A DNA stretch of 64,000 bases. Origin: Bacteroidales bacterium (lineage in GTDB: Bacteria; Bacteroidota; Bacteroidia; Bacteroidales; Muribaculaceae). The translations under genes and the position numbers were made by a program. How positions within the stretch are numbered: position 1 is the stretch's first letter; every line of letters begins with the position of its first letter. The stretch is from NCBI GenBank assembly GCA_014800685.1, contig JAAVFQ010000009.1, forward strand, positions 25,434 through 89,433, written 5' to 3'. Shown piece after piece: positions 45,803 to 54,121 of the stretch. A model generated the notes under the pieces. That model searched no databases and was not told the origin of the DNA. It was given only the letters and a program-made list of their open reading frames with translations.

Positions 45803-45873
45803 TGAGTTTTTCATGGTATTAGATTTTAAGGTTAACACAGAGATTGGTTGTCGTGATGACAATCAATTTTTTT
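45803..45873 (+). ncRNA. Candidate small RNA of about 70 nt
   Basis: A compact unit has its own -7 box, about 40 nt of unstructured sequence (core catggtattagattttaag), and a terminator at the 3' end. No ORF with a plausible start fits inside. The core looks like a conserved Bacteroidota sequence, but I cannot name a family. Confidence 0.55.
45843..45873 (+). terminator. Terminator of the candidate small RNA
   Basis: A 10-bp stem attggttgtc / gacaatcaat with a 5-nt loop is followed by ttttttta. Confidence 0.75.
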
Positions 45874-45906
45874 ATACCCCTATCACATCTCCCAAAACTT
45901 TTTACA

Positions 45907-45942
45907 AAAATCCCGGAAGGCTTGCCGCTTCCGGGATTTTTT
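45907..45942 (+). terminator. Second hairpin terminator before hpt
   Basis: A perfect 13-bp stem (aaaatcccggaag / cttccgggatttt) with a T-run insulates hpt from upstream transcription. Confidence 0.8.
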
Positions 45943-45952
45943 ATTACCTTTG
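45922..45952 (+). promoter_or_regulatory. Promoter of hpt-adk-sufE
   Basis: TTG (45922-45924, in the loop of the preceding hairpin) and TACCTTTG (45945-45952) have a 20-bp spacer. Confidence 0.6.
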
Positions 45953-45972
45953 CTCCATATTTGCTACCCTCT

Positions 45973-46521
45973 ATGGAAAAAGAACTCAAAGTCAACGGCC
46001 TGACATTTGTGCCGTATATTACCGAAGACGAAATCTCGCGGCAGGTGAAGCGCGTAGCCGGCGAGCTCCGTGACTCCCTCACCGACCCGGACCCTATTCT
46101 GCTCTGCGTGCTCAACGGAGCTTTCATGTTTGCTGCCGACCTTGTGCGCGAGCTCGGTCTTAACGATGCTAAAATCAACTTCGTGAGATACTCCTCATAT
46201 TCCGGCACCTCCTCCACCGGCAATGTCAAGGAAATCATCGGACTCACTGAAGACATCAAAGACCGCGATGTGGTCATCATCGAAGACATCGTCGACACCG
46301 GCCTCACCGCGCAGCACATGATAGAAGACCTTACGAAGAAAGGGCCCAAATCCATCCGTTTCGCAACTCTTCTCCACAAGCCTGAAAGCTCCAAGACAGG
46401 ATTCGTGCCTGACCATATAGCCTTCTCCATCCCTCCGAAATTCATCATCGGATATGGACTCGATCTTGACGGAAAGGTGAGAAACCTGAAGGATATATAC
46501 GTAATTAAAGAGGAAGACTGA
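45973..46521 (+). CDS. hpt: Hypoxanthine phosphoribosyltransferase
   Basis: Purine salvage enzyme that joins hypoxanthine (and perhaps guanine) to PRPP. The protein is 182 aa from the ATG at 45973, just after the promoter. It has the PRPP-binding loop VVIIEDIVDTGLTAQH and the flexible-loop region YSSYSGTSSTG. Codons upstream to 45844 are in frame but lie across the promoter and terminator. It is first in a likely operon with adk (16 bp away) and sufE. Confidence 0.95.
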   Translation: MEKELKVNGLTFVPYITEDEISRQVKRVAGELRDSLTDPDPILLCVLNGAFMFAADLVRELGLNDAKINFVRYSSYSGTSSTGNVKEIIGLTEDIKDRDVVIIEDIVDTGLTAQHMIEDLTKKGPKSIRFATLLHKPESSKTGFVPDHIAFSIPPKFIIGYGLDLDGKVRNLKDIYVIKEED

Positions 46522-46537
46522 TTTTAAAAATTCTCCC

Positions 46538-47137
46538 ATGCTTAACCTTGTCCTATTCGGCGCACCGGGAAGCGGCAAAGGCACCCAAAGCGCCAAGCTT
46601 ATTGACGAATATGGCCTCTATCACATCTCCACAGGCGAAGTGCTCCGCGACCACATAGCCCGCGGCACTGACCTCGGCAAGATAGCAGACCAATACATCT
46701 CTAAAGGCCAGCTTATCCCCGACGACCTTATGATAGACATCCTCGACGACGTGCTCGAAAAGAATGCCGCCGGAAAGAAGGGTGTGGTCTTCGACGGTTT
46801 CCCAAGAACTATACCCCAGGCAAAGGCCCTAAAGGAACTCTTACAGCGCAGAGGAACTGACCTCCACGCCGTAGTCGGACTTGAAGTGCCCGAAGAGGAG
46901 CTCATCGACCGTATGCTCAAACGCGGACAGCAGACCGGACGTGCCGATGACAATGAAGACACCATAAAGAAAAGACTCGAAGTCTATCACAATCAGACCG
47001 AGCCTCTAAGGGATTTCTACACCGTAGAAAACAAATATCTCGGTATTAACGGCACCGGAGTGGTCGATGAAATTTTTGACAACATCGCCCAAGGCATCAA
47101 AGAGCGTACAGGCGAGGATCGTCGCACGAAGCGCTGA
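46538..47137 (+). CDS. adk: Adenylate kinase
   Basis: Keeps AMP, ADP and ATP in balance. The 199-aa protein has the P-loop GAPGSGKGTQS at residues 7-17, the AMP-site GFPRTIPQA and the lid start RMLKRGQQTGRADDNEDTI. The lid is short and without zinc cysteines, so it is the short-lid form. It sits between hpt and sufE on one probable transcript. Confidence 0.97.
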   Translation: MLNLVLFGAPGSGKGTQSAKLIDEYGLYHISTGEVLRDHIARGTDLGKIADQYISKGQLIPDDLMIDILDDVLEKNAAGKKGVVFDGFPRTIPQAKALKELLQRRGTDLHAVVGLEVPEEELIDRMLKRGQQTGRADDNEDTIKKRLEVYHNQTEPLRDFYTVENKYLGINGTGVVDEIFDNIAQGIKERTGEDRRTKR

Positions 47138-47169
47138 CTCCACTCCCCTTTTTCCTTACTTCACTAATT

Positions 47170-47613
47170 ATGACTATCAACGAAACTCAAGACGAAATAA
47201 TCGAGGAATTCGAGGGCCTTACCGACTGGATGGATAGATATGCATATATCATCGAACTCGGCAACTCACTACCCGAACTCCCCGAAAATCTCAAAACGCC
47301 CGAAAACCTTATCGAAGGCTGCCAGAGCCGCGTCTGGATTGCTTCCGACCTCGACAAAGACGGCAACATTGATTTTCAGGCTGACTCAGACGCCCTTATA
47401 GTCAAAGGCATAGTGGCTCTTCTGCTCAGAGTGCTCTCCGGGCACTCCCCTGAAGAGATTCTTGACGCCGACCTCTATTTTATCGACCGCATAGGCCTCA
47501 AGGAACATCTCTCTCCCACACGCTCCAACGGGCTCGTCTCAATGGTGAGACAGATGCGCAACTATGCCACCGCTTATAAGCTCCTCAAGGACTCCGGCAA
47601 CGCGCCGAAATAG
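47170..47613 (+). CDS. sufE: SufE-family cysteine desulfurase activator
   Basis: Accepts sulfur from SufS for Fe-S cluster assembly. The 147-aa protein has the persulfide-carrying Cys51 in EGCQSRVW and the C-terminal TRSNGLVSMVRQMRNYA typical of SufE. No other suf gene is in the window, so it acts with a SufS encoded elsewhere. Confidence 0.94.
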   Translation: MTINETQDEIIEEFEGLTDWMDRYAYIIELGNSLPELPENLKTPENLIEGCQSRVWIASDLDKDGNIDFQADSDALIVKGIVALLLRVLSGHSPEEILDADLYFIDRIGLKEHLSPTRSNGLVSMVRQMRNYATAYKLLKDSGNAPK

Positions 47614-47649
47614 AGCCTCTAAGGGAATAAACCCTTACAGTTTCTGAGA

Positions 47650-47713
47650 TTGAAGTGAGAAATTATCGCCGAAACAACTCTGATGCTATTAGCACATCAA
47701 CTTTTCTCACTTA
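47650..47713 (+). repeat. Leader-type element (gtgaga ... tctcac), third copy
   Basis: gtgagaa at the left and cttttctcacttactcac at the right, with aactctgatg ... cacatca forming an inner hairpin. Sequence similarity to the other copies is limited to the ends; it forms the leader of the POT transporter gene. Confidence 0.55.
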
Positions 47714-47761
47714 CTCACAGAATTATTTAAAAACAACATAACACTTAAATTAATCTAACTT

Positions 47762-49285
47762 ATGTTTGCCAACCAACCTAAGGGACTCATCCCCGCGGCC
47801 TTGAGCAATATGGGCGAGAGATTCGGCTACTACATCATGAACGCCGTGCTCGTGCTCTTCCTCTGCTCCAAGTTTGGCCTCTCGGAGGAGACCAGCGCCC
47901 TGGTCTACTCATTCTTCTACGCAGGCATTTACATCCTCGGACTCGTCGGCGGTGTAATTGCCGATAAAACACAGAACTACAAAGGCACTATCGCCACCGG
48001 CCTTGTCATCATGACCCTCGGATACGTAGTTCTCTCCATCCCCATCTTCCACACCTCCGAGAACCACACTTGGCTCCTCGTGCTCACCTGCGCAGCCCTT
48101 TTCCTCATCGCATTCGGAAACGGCCTCTTCAAGGGCAACCTGCAGGCCATCGTGGGTCAGCTCTATGACAATCCCCGTTATGCCGCTCAACGCGACTCCG
48201 GATTCCAGATTTTCTATGTCTTCATCAATGTCGGTGGCGTCATCGCGCCCTTCGTAGCCCCCATGCTCCGCTCTTGGTGGCTCGGACAGAATGGTCTCGC
48301 CTACAACGCCGACCTCCCGGCCCTCTGCCATCAGTATCTCTCTGTGACAGACAATATGGACACGCAGAACATGAACAACCTCTATGCCCTCATCTCTCAG
48401 GTAGGCGGCGACACCGCTCAGAACGTAGAGCATTTCTGCACCAAATATCTCGAAGTCTTCAACACCGGTATCCACTACAGCTTCATCGCCTCCGTGGCTG
48501 CAATGCTTATTTCTCTCTGCATCTTCCTCTTCACCAAGAAAGGACTCCCCTCTCCCGCCAAGAAAGAGGCTGCTCATAGCGTGAAATACACTCCCGAAGA
48601 GAAGCGCCAGATGGCTGCTGAAATCCGCCAGCGCATGACTGCCCTCTTCGCAGTGCTCGGCATCGCTATCTTCTTCTGGTTCTCATTCCACCAGAATGGC
48701 ACCTCTCTTTCTCTCTTCGCCCGCGACTTCGTGCGCACTGACTCCGTATCTCCCGAAATCTGGCAGGCTCTCAATCCCTTCTATGTCATCATTCTCACCC
48801 CCGTGGTAATGGCCATCTTCAGCTCTCTTTCCCGCAAGGGCAAAGAGATCTCCACTCCCCGAAAGATTGCTATCGGTATGGGACTCGCCGGACTCGCTTA
48901 CCTCTTCCTCATGATTTTCTCATGGGTGAAGGGCTATCCCTCCGCCGACGCCTTCAAGGCACTCCCCTCGGCAGAAGCGCTCTCTCTCAAGACCGGTCCC
49001 TGGGTACTCTTCGTGCTCTACTTCTTCCTGACCGTAGCCGAGCTCTTCATCTCACCCCTGGGTCTTTCCTTCGTGTCTAAAGTAGCGCCCAAGCATCTTC
49101 AGGGTCTCTGTCAGGGTCTCTGGCTCGGAGCAACCGCAGTCGGCAACCTCCTGCTCTGGATCGGCCCACTCATCTACAACGCATGCCCCATCTGGGTGGC
49201 ATGGACGGTATTCTTCAGCGTCTGCCTCATCTCTATGGGTGTCATGCTCGGAATGCTCAAATGGCTTGAAAGAGTCACTCAATAA
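47762..49285 (+). CDS. POT/PTR-family proton-coupled peptide transporter
   Basis: Major-facilitator peptide symporter of 507 aa with about 12-14 helices. The family signature is present near the N-terminus as SNMGERFGYYIMNAVLVLF (ExxERFGYY-type proton motif), followed by YAGIYILGLVGGVIAD. Helix 7-8 and the C-terminal LWLGATAVGNLLLWIGPLIY region also fit. It likely imports di- and tripeptides, a main nitrogen source for saccharolytic Bacteroidales. It stands alone between the hpt operon and tyrS. Confidence 0.92.
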   Translation: MFANQPKGLIPAALSNMGERFGYYIMNAVLVLFLCSKFGLSEETSALVYSFFYAGIYILGLVGGVIADKTQNYKGTIATGLVIMTLGYVVLSIPIFHTSENHTWLLVLTCAALFLIAFGNGLFKGNLQAIVGQLYDNPRYAAQRDSGFQIFYVFINVGGVIAPFVAPMLRSWWLGQNGLAYNADLPALCHQYLSVTDNMDTQNMNNLYALISQVGGDTAQNVEHFCTKYLEVFNTGIHYSFIASVAAMLISLCIFLFTKKGLPSPAKKEAAHSVKYTPEEKRQMAAEIRQRMTALFAVLGIAIFFWFSFHQNGTSLSLFARDFVRTDSVSPEIWQALNPFYVIILTPVVMAIFSSLSRKGKEISTPRKIAIGMGLAGLAYLFLMIFSWVKGYPSADAFKALPSAEALSLKTGPWVLFVLYFFLTVAELFISPLGLSFVSKVAPKHLQGLCQGLWLGATAVGNLLLWIGPLIYNACPIWVAWTVFFSVCLISMGVMLGMLKWLERVTQ

Positions 49286-49319
49286 GCCCTGAAAAGCGAT
49301 AATTACTCCCGATAATCGA

Positions 49320-49356
49320 GGGGGTGTGTCAGAATTTTTCATTTTGACACACCCCC
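49320..49356 (+). terminator. Palindromic terminator after the POT gene
   Basis: A 12-bp stem gggggtgtgtca / tgacacaccccc is extended by partial pairing inside. It has no T-tail because the MITE-like element begins immediately after it. Confidence 0.7.
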
Positions 49357-49546
49357 TTAGAGTATGTTTACATTTAAATGATTTCAGCACAAAGAGAGAT
49401 TTTGGAGCAATTTTTCAAAGTTAAAGAGGGAGCGATGCGGGCATCGTGACCGATGAAATCTTTGGGAAAGACCCCAAAATATCCTTTGTGATGAATTCAA
49501 GAAATTATCAATATATTAATTCGGTTTGAAAGTAAACACACTCGTA
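49357..49546. mobile_element. MITE-like hairpin element, copy 2
   Basis: About 190 bp with ends ttagagtatgtttacattta and the complement of gaaagtaaacacactcgta. The interior matches copy 1 (gggagcgatgcgggcatcgt, atctttgggaaag). It is non-coding. Confidence 0.75.
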
Positions 49547-49664
49547 GGTTTGAAAGAAAGGACAGATGCGGGACGCCGAACAACCCGGCAACCCTCCTTA
49601 TTAGACAGACCGACTCTATTTCCCCGGAAGCGAATTTGCAGAAAAGGGTCTTAACGGATTTAAA

Positions 49665-49696
49665 TTTGCAAGAATCCGGATTTTTTTGTAATTTTG
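49665..49696 (+). promoter_or_regulatory. Promoter of tyrS
   Basis: TTTG at 49665-49668 and TAATTTTG at 49689-49696 have a 20-bp spacer. The leader to the ATG is about 100 nt. Confidence 0.7.
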
Positions 49697-49806
49697 CAAT
49701 TTAGAAGCGGCTGAAATGAAATGTTTAACTACTTTCACCAAGACCACATCACACACTCTCCCGAGAGGTCGCTGATTTTTAGAACCAAAACCTTTAAGCA
49801 CAGATT

Positions 49807-51102
49807 ATGAACTTTATAGAGGAACTCACATGGCGCGGTATGCTCCACACCGCCATGCCCGGCACTGAAGAACAACTCGCCAAGGAGATGACCACCGCAT
49901 ATCTCGGAATTGACCCTACGGCAGACTCACTCCACATAGGACACCTTTGCGGCGTCATGATGCTTCGCCATTTCCAGAGATGCGGACACAAGCCTCTCGC
50001 ACTTATCGGTGGAGCCACCGGCATGATTGGAGACCCCTCGGGAAAATCCGCTGAAAGAAATCTCCTTGACGAAACAACTCTCCGCCATAATCAGGAGGCT
50101 ATAAAAAAGCAGCTCTCAAAGTTTCTTGACTTCGAGAGCGACGCTCCCAATAAGGCCGAGCTCGTCAACAACTACGACTGGACCAAAGACATCACTTTCC
50201 TCGACTTCGCGCGCGAAATAGGAAAGCATATCACCGTCAACTATATGATGGCTAAAGACTCAGTGCAGAAACGCCTCAACGGCGAGGCCCGCGATGGTCT
50301 CTCTTTCACTGAGTTTACTTATCAGCTGCTTCAGGGTTTTGACTTCCTGCACCTCTATCAGGAGAAAAACTGCAAACTCCAGCTCGGAGGCTCCGACCAG
50401 TGGGGCAATATCACCACCGGCGGCGAACTCATACGCCGTAAGCTCGGCGGAGAGGTCTTCGCCATCACCTGCCCGCTGATCACTAAGGCTGATGGCGGAA
50501 AATTCGGTAAGACGGAAAGTGGCAACGTCTGGCTCGATCCCGAACGCACTTCTCCCTATAAGTTCTATCAGTTCTGGCTCAACGTCTCCGACTCCGATGC
50601 TGAAAAATATCTCAAGATTTTTACCTTCCTCACCAAGGAGGAGATAGAGGCGCTGGTGGCCGAACATGCCGAAAATCCCGGCGCTCGCCCCATGCAGAAG
50701 AGACTCGCAAAGGAGCTGACCGTCATGGTTCACTCCGAGGCTGACTATGAGGCGGCTCTGCGCGCTTCGCAGATTCTCTTTAGCAATCAGGCCCGCGAAG
50801 CTCTCCTCACCCTTGATGAGAAGACTCTGCTCGACGTCTTCGAAGGCGTCCCCACTTTTGAGATAGACAAAGCTACCCTCGAAGCCGGCATCCCTCTGCT
50901 CGATTTCCTCGCCACCCACACCAAAGTGCTTCCCTCTAAGGGCGAGGCCCGCAAGATGACTCAGGCCGGTGCCATCAGCATCAATAAGGAGAAAGTGCAG
51001 AACCCCAATGCTGTCATTGACGCCTCTTATCTGCTCAATGGCAAATACATCCTCGCACAGAAAGGCAAGAAAAACTATTTCCTCATCAAGACTGCTGACT
51101 GA
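49807..51102 (+). CDS. tyrS: Tyrosyl-tRNA synthetase
   Basis: Class I synthetase of 431 aa that charges tRNA-Tyr. The HIGH box appears as LHIGHLCG near residue 42. The KMSKS loop appears as KFGKTESGN near residue 235. A C-terminal S4-like RNA-binding domain ([15 protein letters not shown]) completes the usual TyrZ/TyrS1 layout. A small lipoprotein gene follows 20 bp later. Confidence 0.96.
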   Translation: MNFIEELTWRGMLHTAMPGTEEQLAKEMTTAYLGIDPTADSLHIGHLCGVMMLRHFQRCGHKPLALIGGATGMIGDPSGKSAERNLLDETTLRHNQEAIKKQLSKFLDFESDAPNKAELVNNYDWTKDITFLDFAREIGKHITVNYMMAKDSVQKRLNGEARDGLSFTEFTYQLLQGFDFLHLYQEKNCKLQLGGSDQWGNITTGGELIRRKLGGEVFAITCPLITKADGGKFGKTESGNVWLDPERTSPYKFYQFWLNVSDSDAEKYLKIFTFLTKEEIEALVAEHAENPGARPMQKRLAKELTVMVHSEADYEAALRASQILFSNQAREALLTLDEKTLLDVFEGVPTFEIDKATLEAGIPLLDFLATHTKVLPSKGEARKMTQAGAISINKEKVQNPNAVIDASYLLNGKYILAQKGKKNYFLIKTAD

Positions 51103-51122
51103 GCATCCTTAGAAAACAGACT

Positions 51123-51815
51123 ATGAAGATAACTAAATGGATAGCTGCCATCTGCGCTACTTTTGTCCTCTGCGCCTGCAGCGACCTCAATGACTTCCCA
51201 GAAGACTCCATACAGCTCTATCAGCAATATGAAGTCTACATTCAGGACAATTCCAAAGCCGGTTTTGCCAATTTCTACGTAGGCGGCCCCGAAGGACAAC
51301 GTTTCCGCCTCACCGGCGACGCCAAGGTTACCGTCAATGACGTCAAGCTCCTTTATGCGCCCTCGGTCACGGAGACCTCTCCGGAATTTAACTATTCCAC
51401 ATACATTGACCTCGGAGACCGTAGCGCTACATTCCGACTATTCCGCAGCAAAAACCGTACGCTCACTAATAGCGTTGACATCTCTGACATCCCATATATC
51501 ACTATGGGCACCAATGCCACTACACTCTCCGCCTCTGAAAACATCCCCTACACCGCAAGCGCAATACTCCAGCCTCAGGATCAGGTGGAAGTATCGCTCG
51601 CCCCGGCCATCGGAGGAACGAATGTCAGAATTTACAAGGCCGTAGTCAGCCCTATTTCCAATAGTTTCAGACTCCACGACGTCCCTGCCGGACGCTACTT
51701 TATCCGACTCGACGTAGTAAGACAATATCCCACTACTGAAAACGACGGAAGTGCTTCAGGCACCATAAGAGTTATACGAAGAAAAATGACAGGCGAAATT
51801 ACCGTCACCGAATAA
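51123..51815 (+). CDS. Hypothetical lipoprotein
   Basis: Protein of 230 aa with a lipoprotein signal (FVLCACSDLND, Cys19). I do not recognise the family. The mature part is beta-rich with no repeats or known catalytic motifs (FANFYVGGPEGQRFRLTGDA, later VEVSLAPAIGG). It starts 20 bp after tyrS and may be read from the same transcript. Envelope localisation is inferred from the lipobox. Confidence 0.7.
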   Translation: MKITKWIAAICATFVLCACSDLNDFPEDSIQLYQQYEVYIQDNSKAGFANFYVGGPEGQRFRLTGDAKVTVNDVKLLYAPSVTETSPEFNYSTYIDLGDRSATFRLFRSKNRTLTNSVDISDIPYITMGTNATTLSASENIPYTASAILQPQDQVEVSLAPAIGGTNVRIYKAVVSPISNSFRLHDVPAGRYFIRLDVVRQYPTTENDGSASGTIRVIRRKMTGEITVTE

Positions 51816-51842
51816 CGCTTTAAAGATTTTTAACAGCTAAAG

Positions 51843-51883
51843 ATTTGCACAGAGAGCACTCAATGAGTTATCTTTGTGCAAAT
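51843..51883 (+). promoter_or_regulatory. Promoter of the Sel1-repeat gene inside a 9-bp inverted repeat
   Basis: TTTG (51844-51847) and TATCTTTG (51869-51876) have a 21-bp spacer. The arms atttgcaca / tgtgcaaat enclose both boxes, so the site could act as an operator or as a weak upstream terminator. Confidence 0.55.
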
Positions 51884-51955
51884 TTTATTTAGAGTGTGTC
51901 TTAATCAAGATTTTTTATATCAGCATCCATTATCCATACTTATTTTTTTCACATC

Positions 51956-52978
51956 ATGAGACTTTCCCGGATACTTCGATACTCATCACTTTCGATACTA
52001 CTGGCAGCCACCTGCATCAGCGCCTCAGCGCAGGGCATTAACAAAAGGCCGCAGTCGAAGGTCACTATCAAGCAGACAGCCACCACAGCATCGCGTAGCA
52101 AAGAGACTAAGTGGACAGACACCAAGGCACTGAAAAAGGCCAAAAAGAAATCTACAACCACAGCAGCCACTCAGCCTGCACAGCCCGCCCCCAAGCCTGC
52201 TGAGCCGGCAAAAAAGATTGATTTTCACGCCAGCTACCGCATACCTACCCTTGACATAGACAAAGAAGCCGCCGGCCTCTCTGCCGACGAATGTTATGAA
52301 ATGGGCGACCGCTACTTTTTCGGCACGGACGAAACTCCCAAGAACGAAACCCTCGCCGCTCAGTGGTATCAGAAAGCCGCCAATGAGGGCCACACTCTCG
52401 GTGAGCATGACCTCGCCTACTGCTGTATTAACGGAATCGGCACCGAAAAGGACTTCGACAAGGCTTATCACTGGTATAACCTCTCTGCGTCAAAAGATAA
52501 TTTCGACTCCCAGATGATGGTGGGAGAAATGTACCTTAAAGGACTGGGCGTGAAATATAATCCTACCAAGGCCTCCGAATGGTATCGCAAAGCTGCAGTC
52601 CAGGGATATATGCCCGCACAGGCCATGCTGGCATATTGCCTCTCTAACGGCGAGGGGGTGATTCAGGACTTTGAAGAGGCCAACAAATGGTATTTTGAAG
52701 CAGCGACTCAGGGTGACATAGAGTCGGCCTACCAGCTTGGACTCTCATTCCTCAATGGCGAAGGGGTGGAAAAAGACTACTCCGAGGCCGCAAAATGGCT
52801 TGAACACGCAGCCGCTAATGACCACCTCGAAGCTCAATACCTTTTCGCTGACCTCGTGCTTCGCGGACGTGGCGTGGAAGAGGATCAGGATAGATTTATT
52901 GAGCTGCTCAAAGACGCCGCACGCAAAGGTCATGAAAAATCTCAGAACAGACTTACGAGAATAGACGAGACATGGTGA
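51956..52978 (+). CDS. Exported Sel1-like repeat protein
   Basis: Protein of 340 aa with a signal peptide (to about residue 23, ISASAQG). A basic Lys/Thr/Ala/Pro-rich linker follows (about 30-85), and then about six Sel1-type repeats (about 105-335, e.g. AAQWYQKAANEGHTLGEHDL and KASEWYRKAAVQGYMPAQAM). Sel1 solenoids mediate protein binding. No lipobox is evident, so it is probably periplasmic. It has its own promoter. Confidence 0.85.
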   Translation: MRLSRILRYSSLSILLAATCISASAQGINKRPQSKVTIKQTATTASRSKETKWTDTKALKKAKKKSTTTAATQPAQPAPKPAEPAKKIDFHASYRIPTLDIDKEAAGLSADECYEMGDRYFFGTDETPKNETLAAQWYQKAANEGHTLGEHDLAYCCINGIGTEKDFDKAYHWYNLSASKDNFDSQMMVGEMYLKGLGVKYNPTKASEWYRKAAVQGYMPAQAMLAYCLSNGEGVIQDFEEANKWYFEAATQGDIESAYQLGLSFLNGEGVEKDYSEAAKWLEHAAANDHLEAQYLFADLVLRGRGVEEDQDRFIELLKDAARKGHEKSQNRLTRIDETW

Positions 52979-53031
52979 GATAAGCCTCTCCCCCACTCTT
53001 GACACATACGTCAATCTTTCTGCAAAAATTA

Positions 53032-53075
53032 AAGTGAACCCCAAAAGTAAGACACTAAACTTATGGGGTTCACTT
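53032..53075. repeat. 44-bp inverted repeat resembling insertion-sequence ends
   Basis: aagtgaacccca pairs with tggggttcactt, extended by aagt / actt after one mismatch. It may serve as a terminator, but its sequence recalls the GTGAACCCC ends of some IS3-family elements. Confidence 0.6.
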
Positions 53076-53284
53076 CATTTTCTGCGAATTAAAACCTTAA
53101 TTCCCTACACATCTGACTCTTAAAGCAAAAAAAGCCGATAGGGGCCCCCTTTTTCTTAATAAACGTAAAGTCAGACTTAAAAAAGTGTAAGCCACGGGAG
53201 GCTACAGCCGGGGTAGCGACGACCATTTTTTTTGACAAAAAATATTTTTCCGCCTTAGAATTTTCATTATCCGGATTTTTTAAT

Positions 53285-53292
53285 TAAATTTG
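53285..53292 (+). promoter_or_regulatory. -7 box of the lrp-type gene
   Basis: TAAATTTG, followed by gcatccgcg. No clear -33 TTTG was found at the right distance. Confidence 0.5.
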
Positions 53293-53369
53293 CATCCGCG
53301 TAAGAAATTCAATTACGCACCGGAAGTTGTACTTGAACTATTTACCGAACAAATCTAACAACCAAGAAT

Positions 53370-53852
53370 ATGAAAATGGAACGCATAGACAATCTCGACC
53401 GTCGCATTCTGAGTCTCATCATGAACAACGCCCGCTATCCCTCTAAAGACATAGCGCTCGAGTGCGGCGTTTCTCGCGCTGCCATTCACATGCGTATTCA
53501 GCGCCTCATCGAGATGAAGGTTATCACCGGTAGCGGATATAACGTAGATGAAAGAATGCTCGGCTATAACACTTGCACCTACGTGGGAGTACGCCTCGAG
53601 AAAGGCTCTCTCTACCGCGATGCAGTCAAAGAGCTTGAAAAGATACCCGAAATCGTAGAATGCCACTACACTACCGGCCCTTACAGCATGCTCATCAAGG
53701 TCTTCGCTAAGGACAATCAGCATCTCATGCAGCTCCTTAACGACAAAATCCAGCATATCCCCGGCGTCACCGAGACCGAGACCCTCATCTCTCTCGAACA
53801 GAGCCTCGACCGTCAGATAGCTGTCAAGCCTATCCCCGGCAAAAAGAAATAA
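53370..53852 (+). CDS. Lrp/AsnC-family transcriptional regulator
   Basis: DNA-binding regulator of 160 aa. It has an N-terminal winged helix-turn-helix (DNLDRRILSLIMNNARYP, then CGVSRAAIHMRIQRL) and a C-terminal ligand-sensing RAM domain (about 70-150, YSMLIKVFAKDNQHLMQLL). Family members respond to amino acids or similar small molecules as oligomers. Nothing next to it looks like an obvious target, so it may be a global or autogenous regulator. Confidence 0.92.
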   Translation: MKMERIDNLDRRILSLIMNNARYPSKDIALECGVSRAAIHMRIQRLIEMKVITGSGYNVDERMLGYNTCTYVGVRLEKGSLYRDAVKELEKIPEIVECHYTTGPYSMLIKVFAKDNQHLMQLLNDKIQHIPGVTETETLISLEQSLDRQIAVKPIPGKKK

Positions 53853-53975
53853 TTCTGCCGACTCAGATAAAACTCATCTACTTTTCAGAAGGTGTGCCGG
53901 AATAGAAAGTTCCGGGACGCCCTCTTAGAGTTTATAAAGGATTTATCCGGAAGCGCTATTTATCTTAGATAAATT

Positions 53976-53983
53976 TATCTTTG
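53976..53983 (+). promoter_or_regulatory. Possible -7 box of the YfhO gene
   Basis: TATCTTTG, about 140 bp before the ATG, within an AT-rich stretch with repeated ttatct motifs. No -33 box is evident. Confidence 0.35.
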
Positions 53984-54121
53984 ATAAAGAGTATGCTTTT
54001 TCTCAAAGAAGAAACACCGGCTCTCTTTCAGCAGAGCTGAGATCTTGCGAAAAAGGAAGTCACACAAAAGCCTACAGACTCATCAACCCACCGCCCCGGC
54101 CCATACATACAAGCACCAATT

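Larger units (their letters stand above)
49286..49806. other. Intergenic region: terminator, MITE-like element, tyrS promoter
   Basis: No gene. It holds the hairpin at 49320-49356 with the repeat element directly abutting it, then about 140 bp of unique sequence and the tyrS promoter. Confidence 0.7.
52979..53369. other. Intergenic region between the Sel1 gene and lrp
   Basis: No gene. It contains a strong inverted repeat at 53032-53075, a GC-rich spot (ggggcccc) near 53140, an AT-rich tract and the lrp promoter. Confidence 0.6.
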
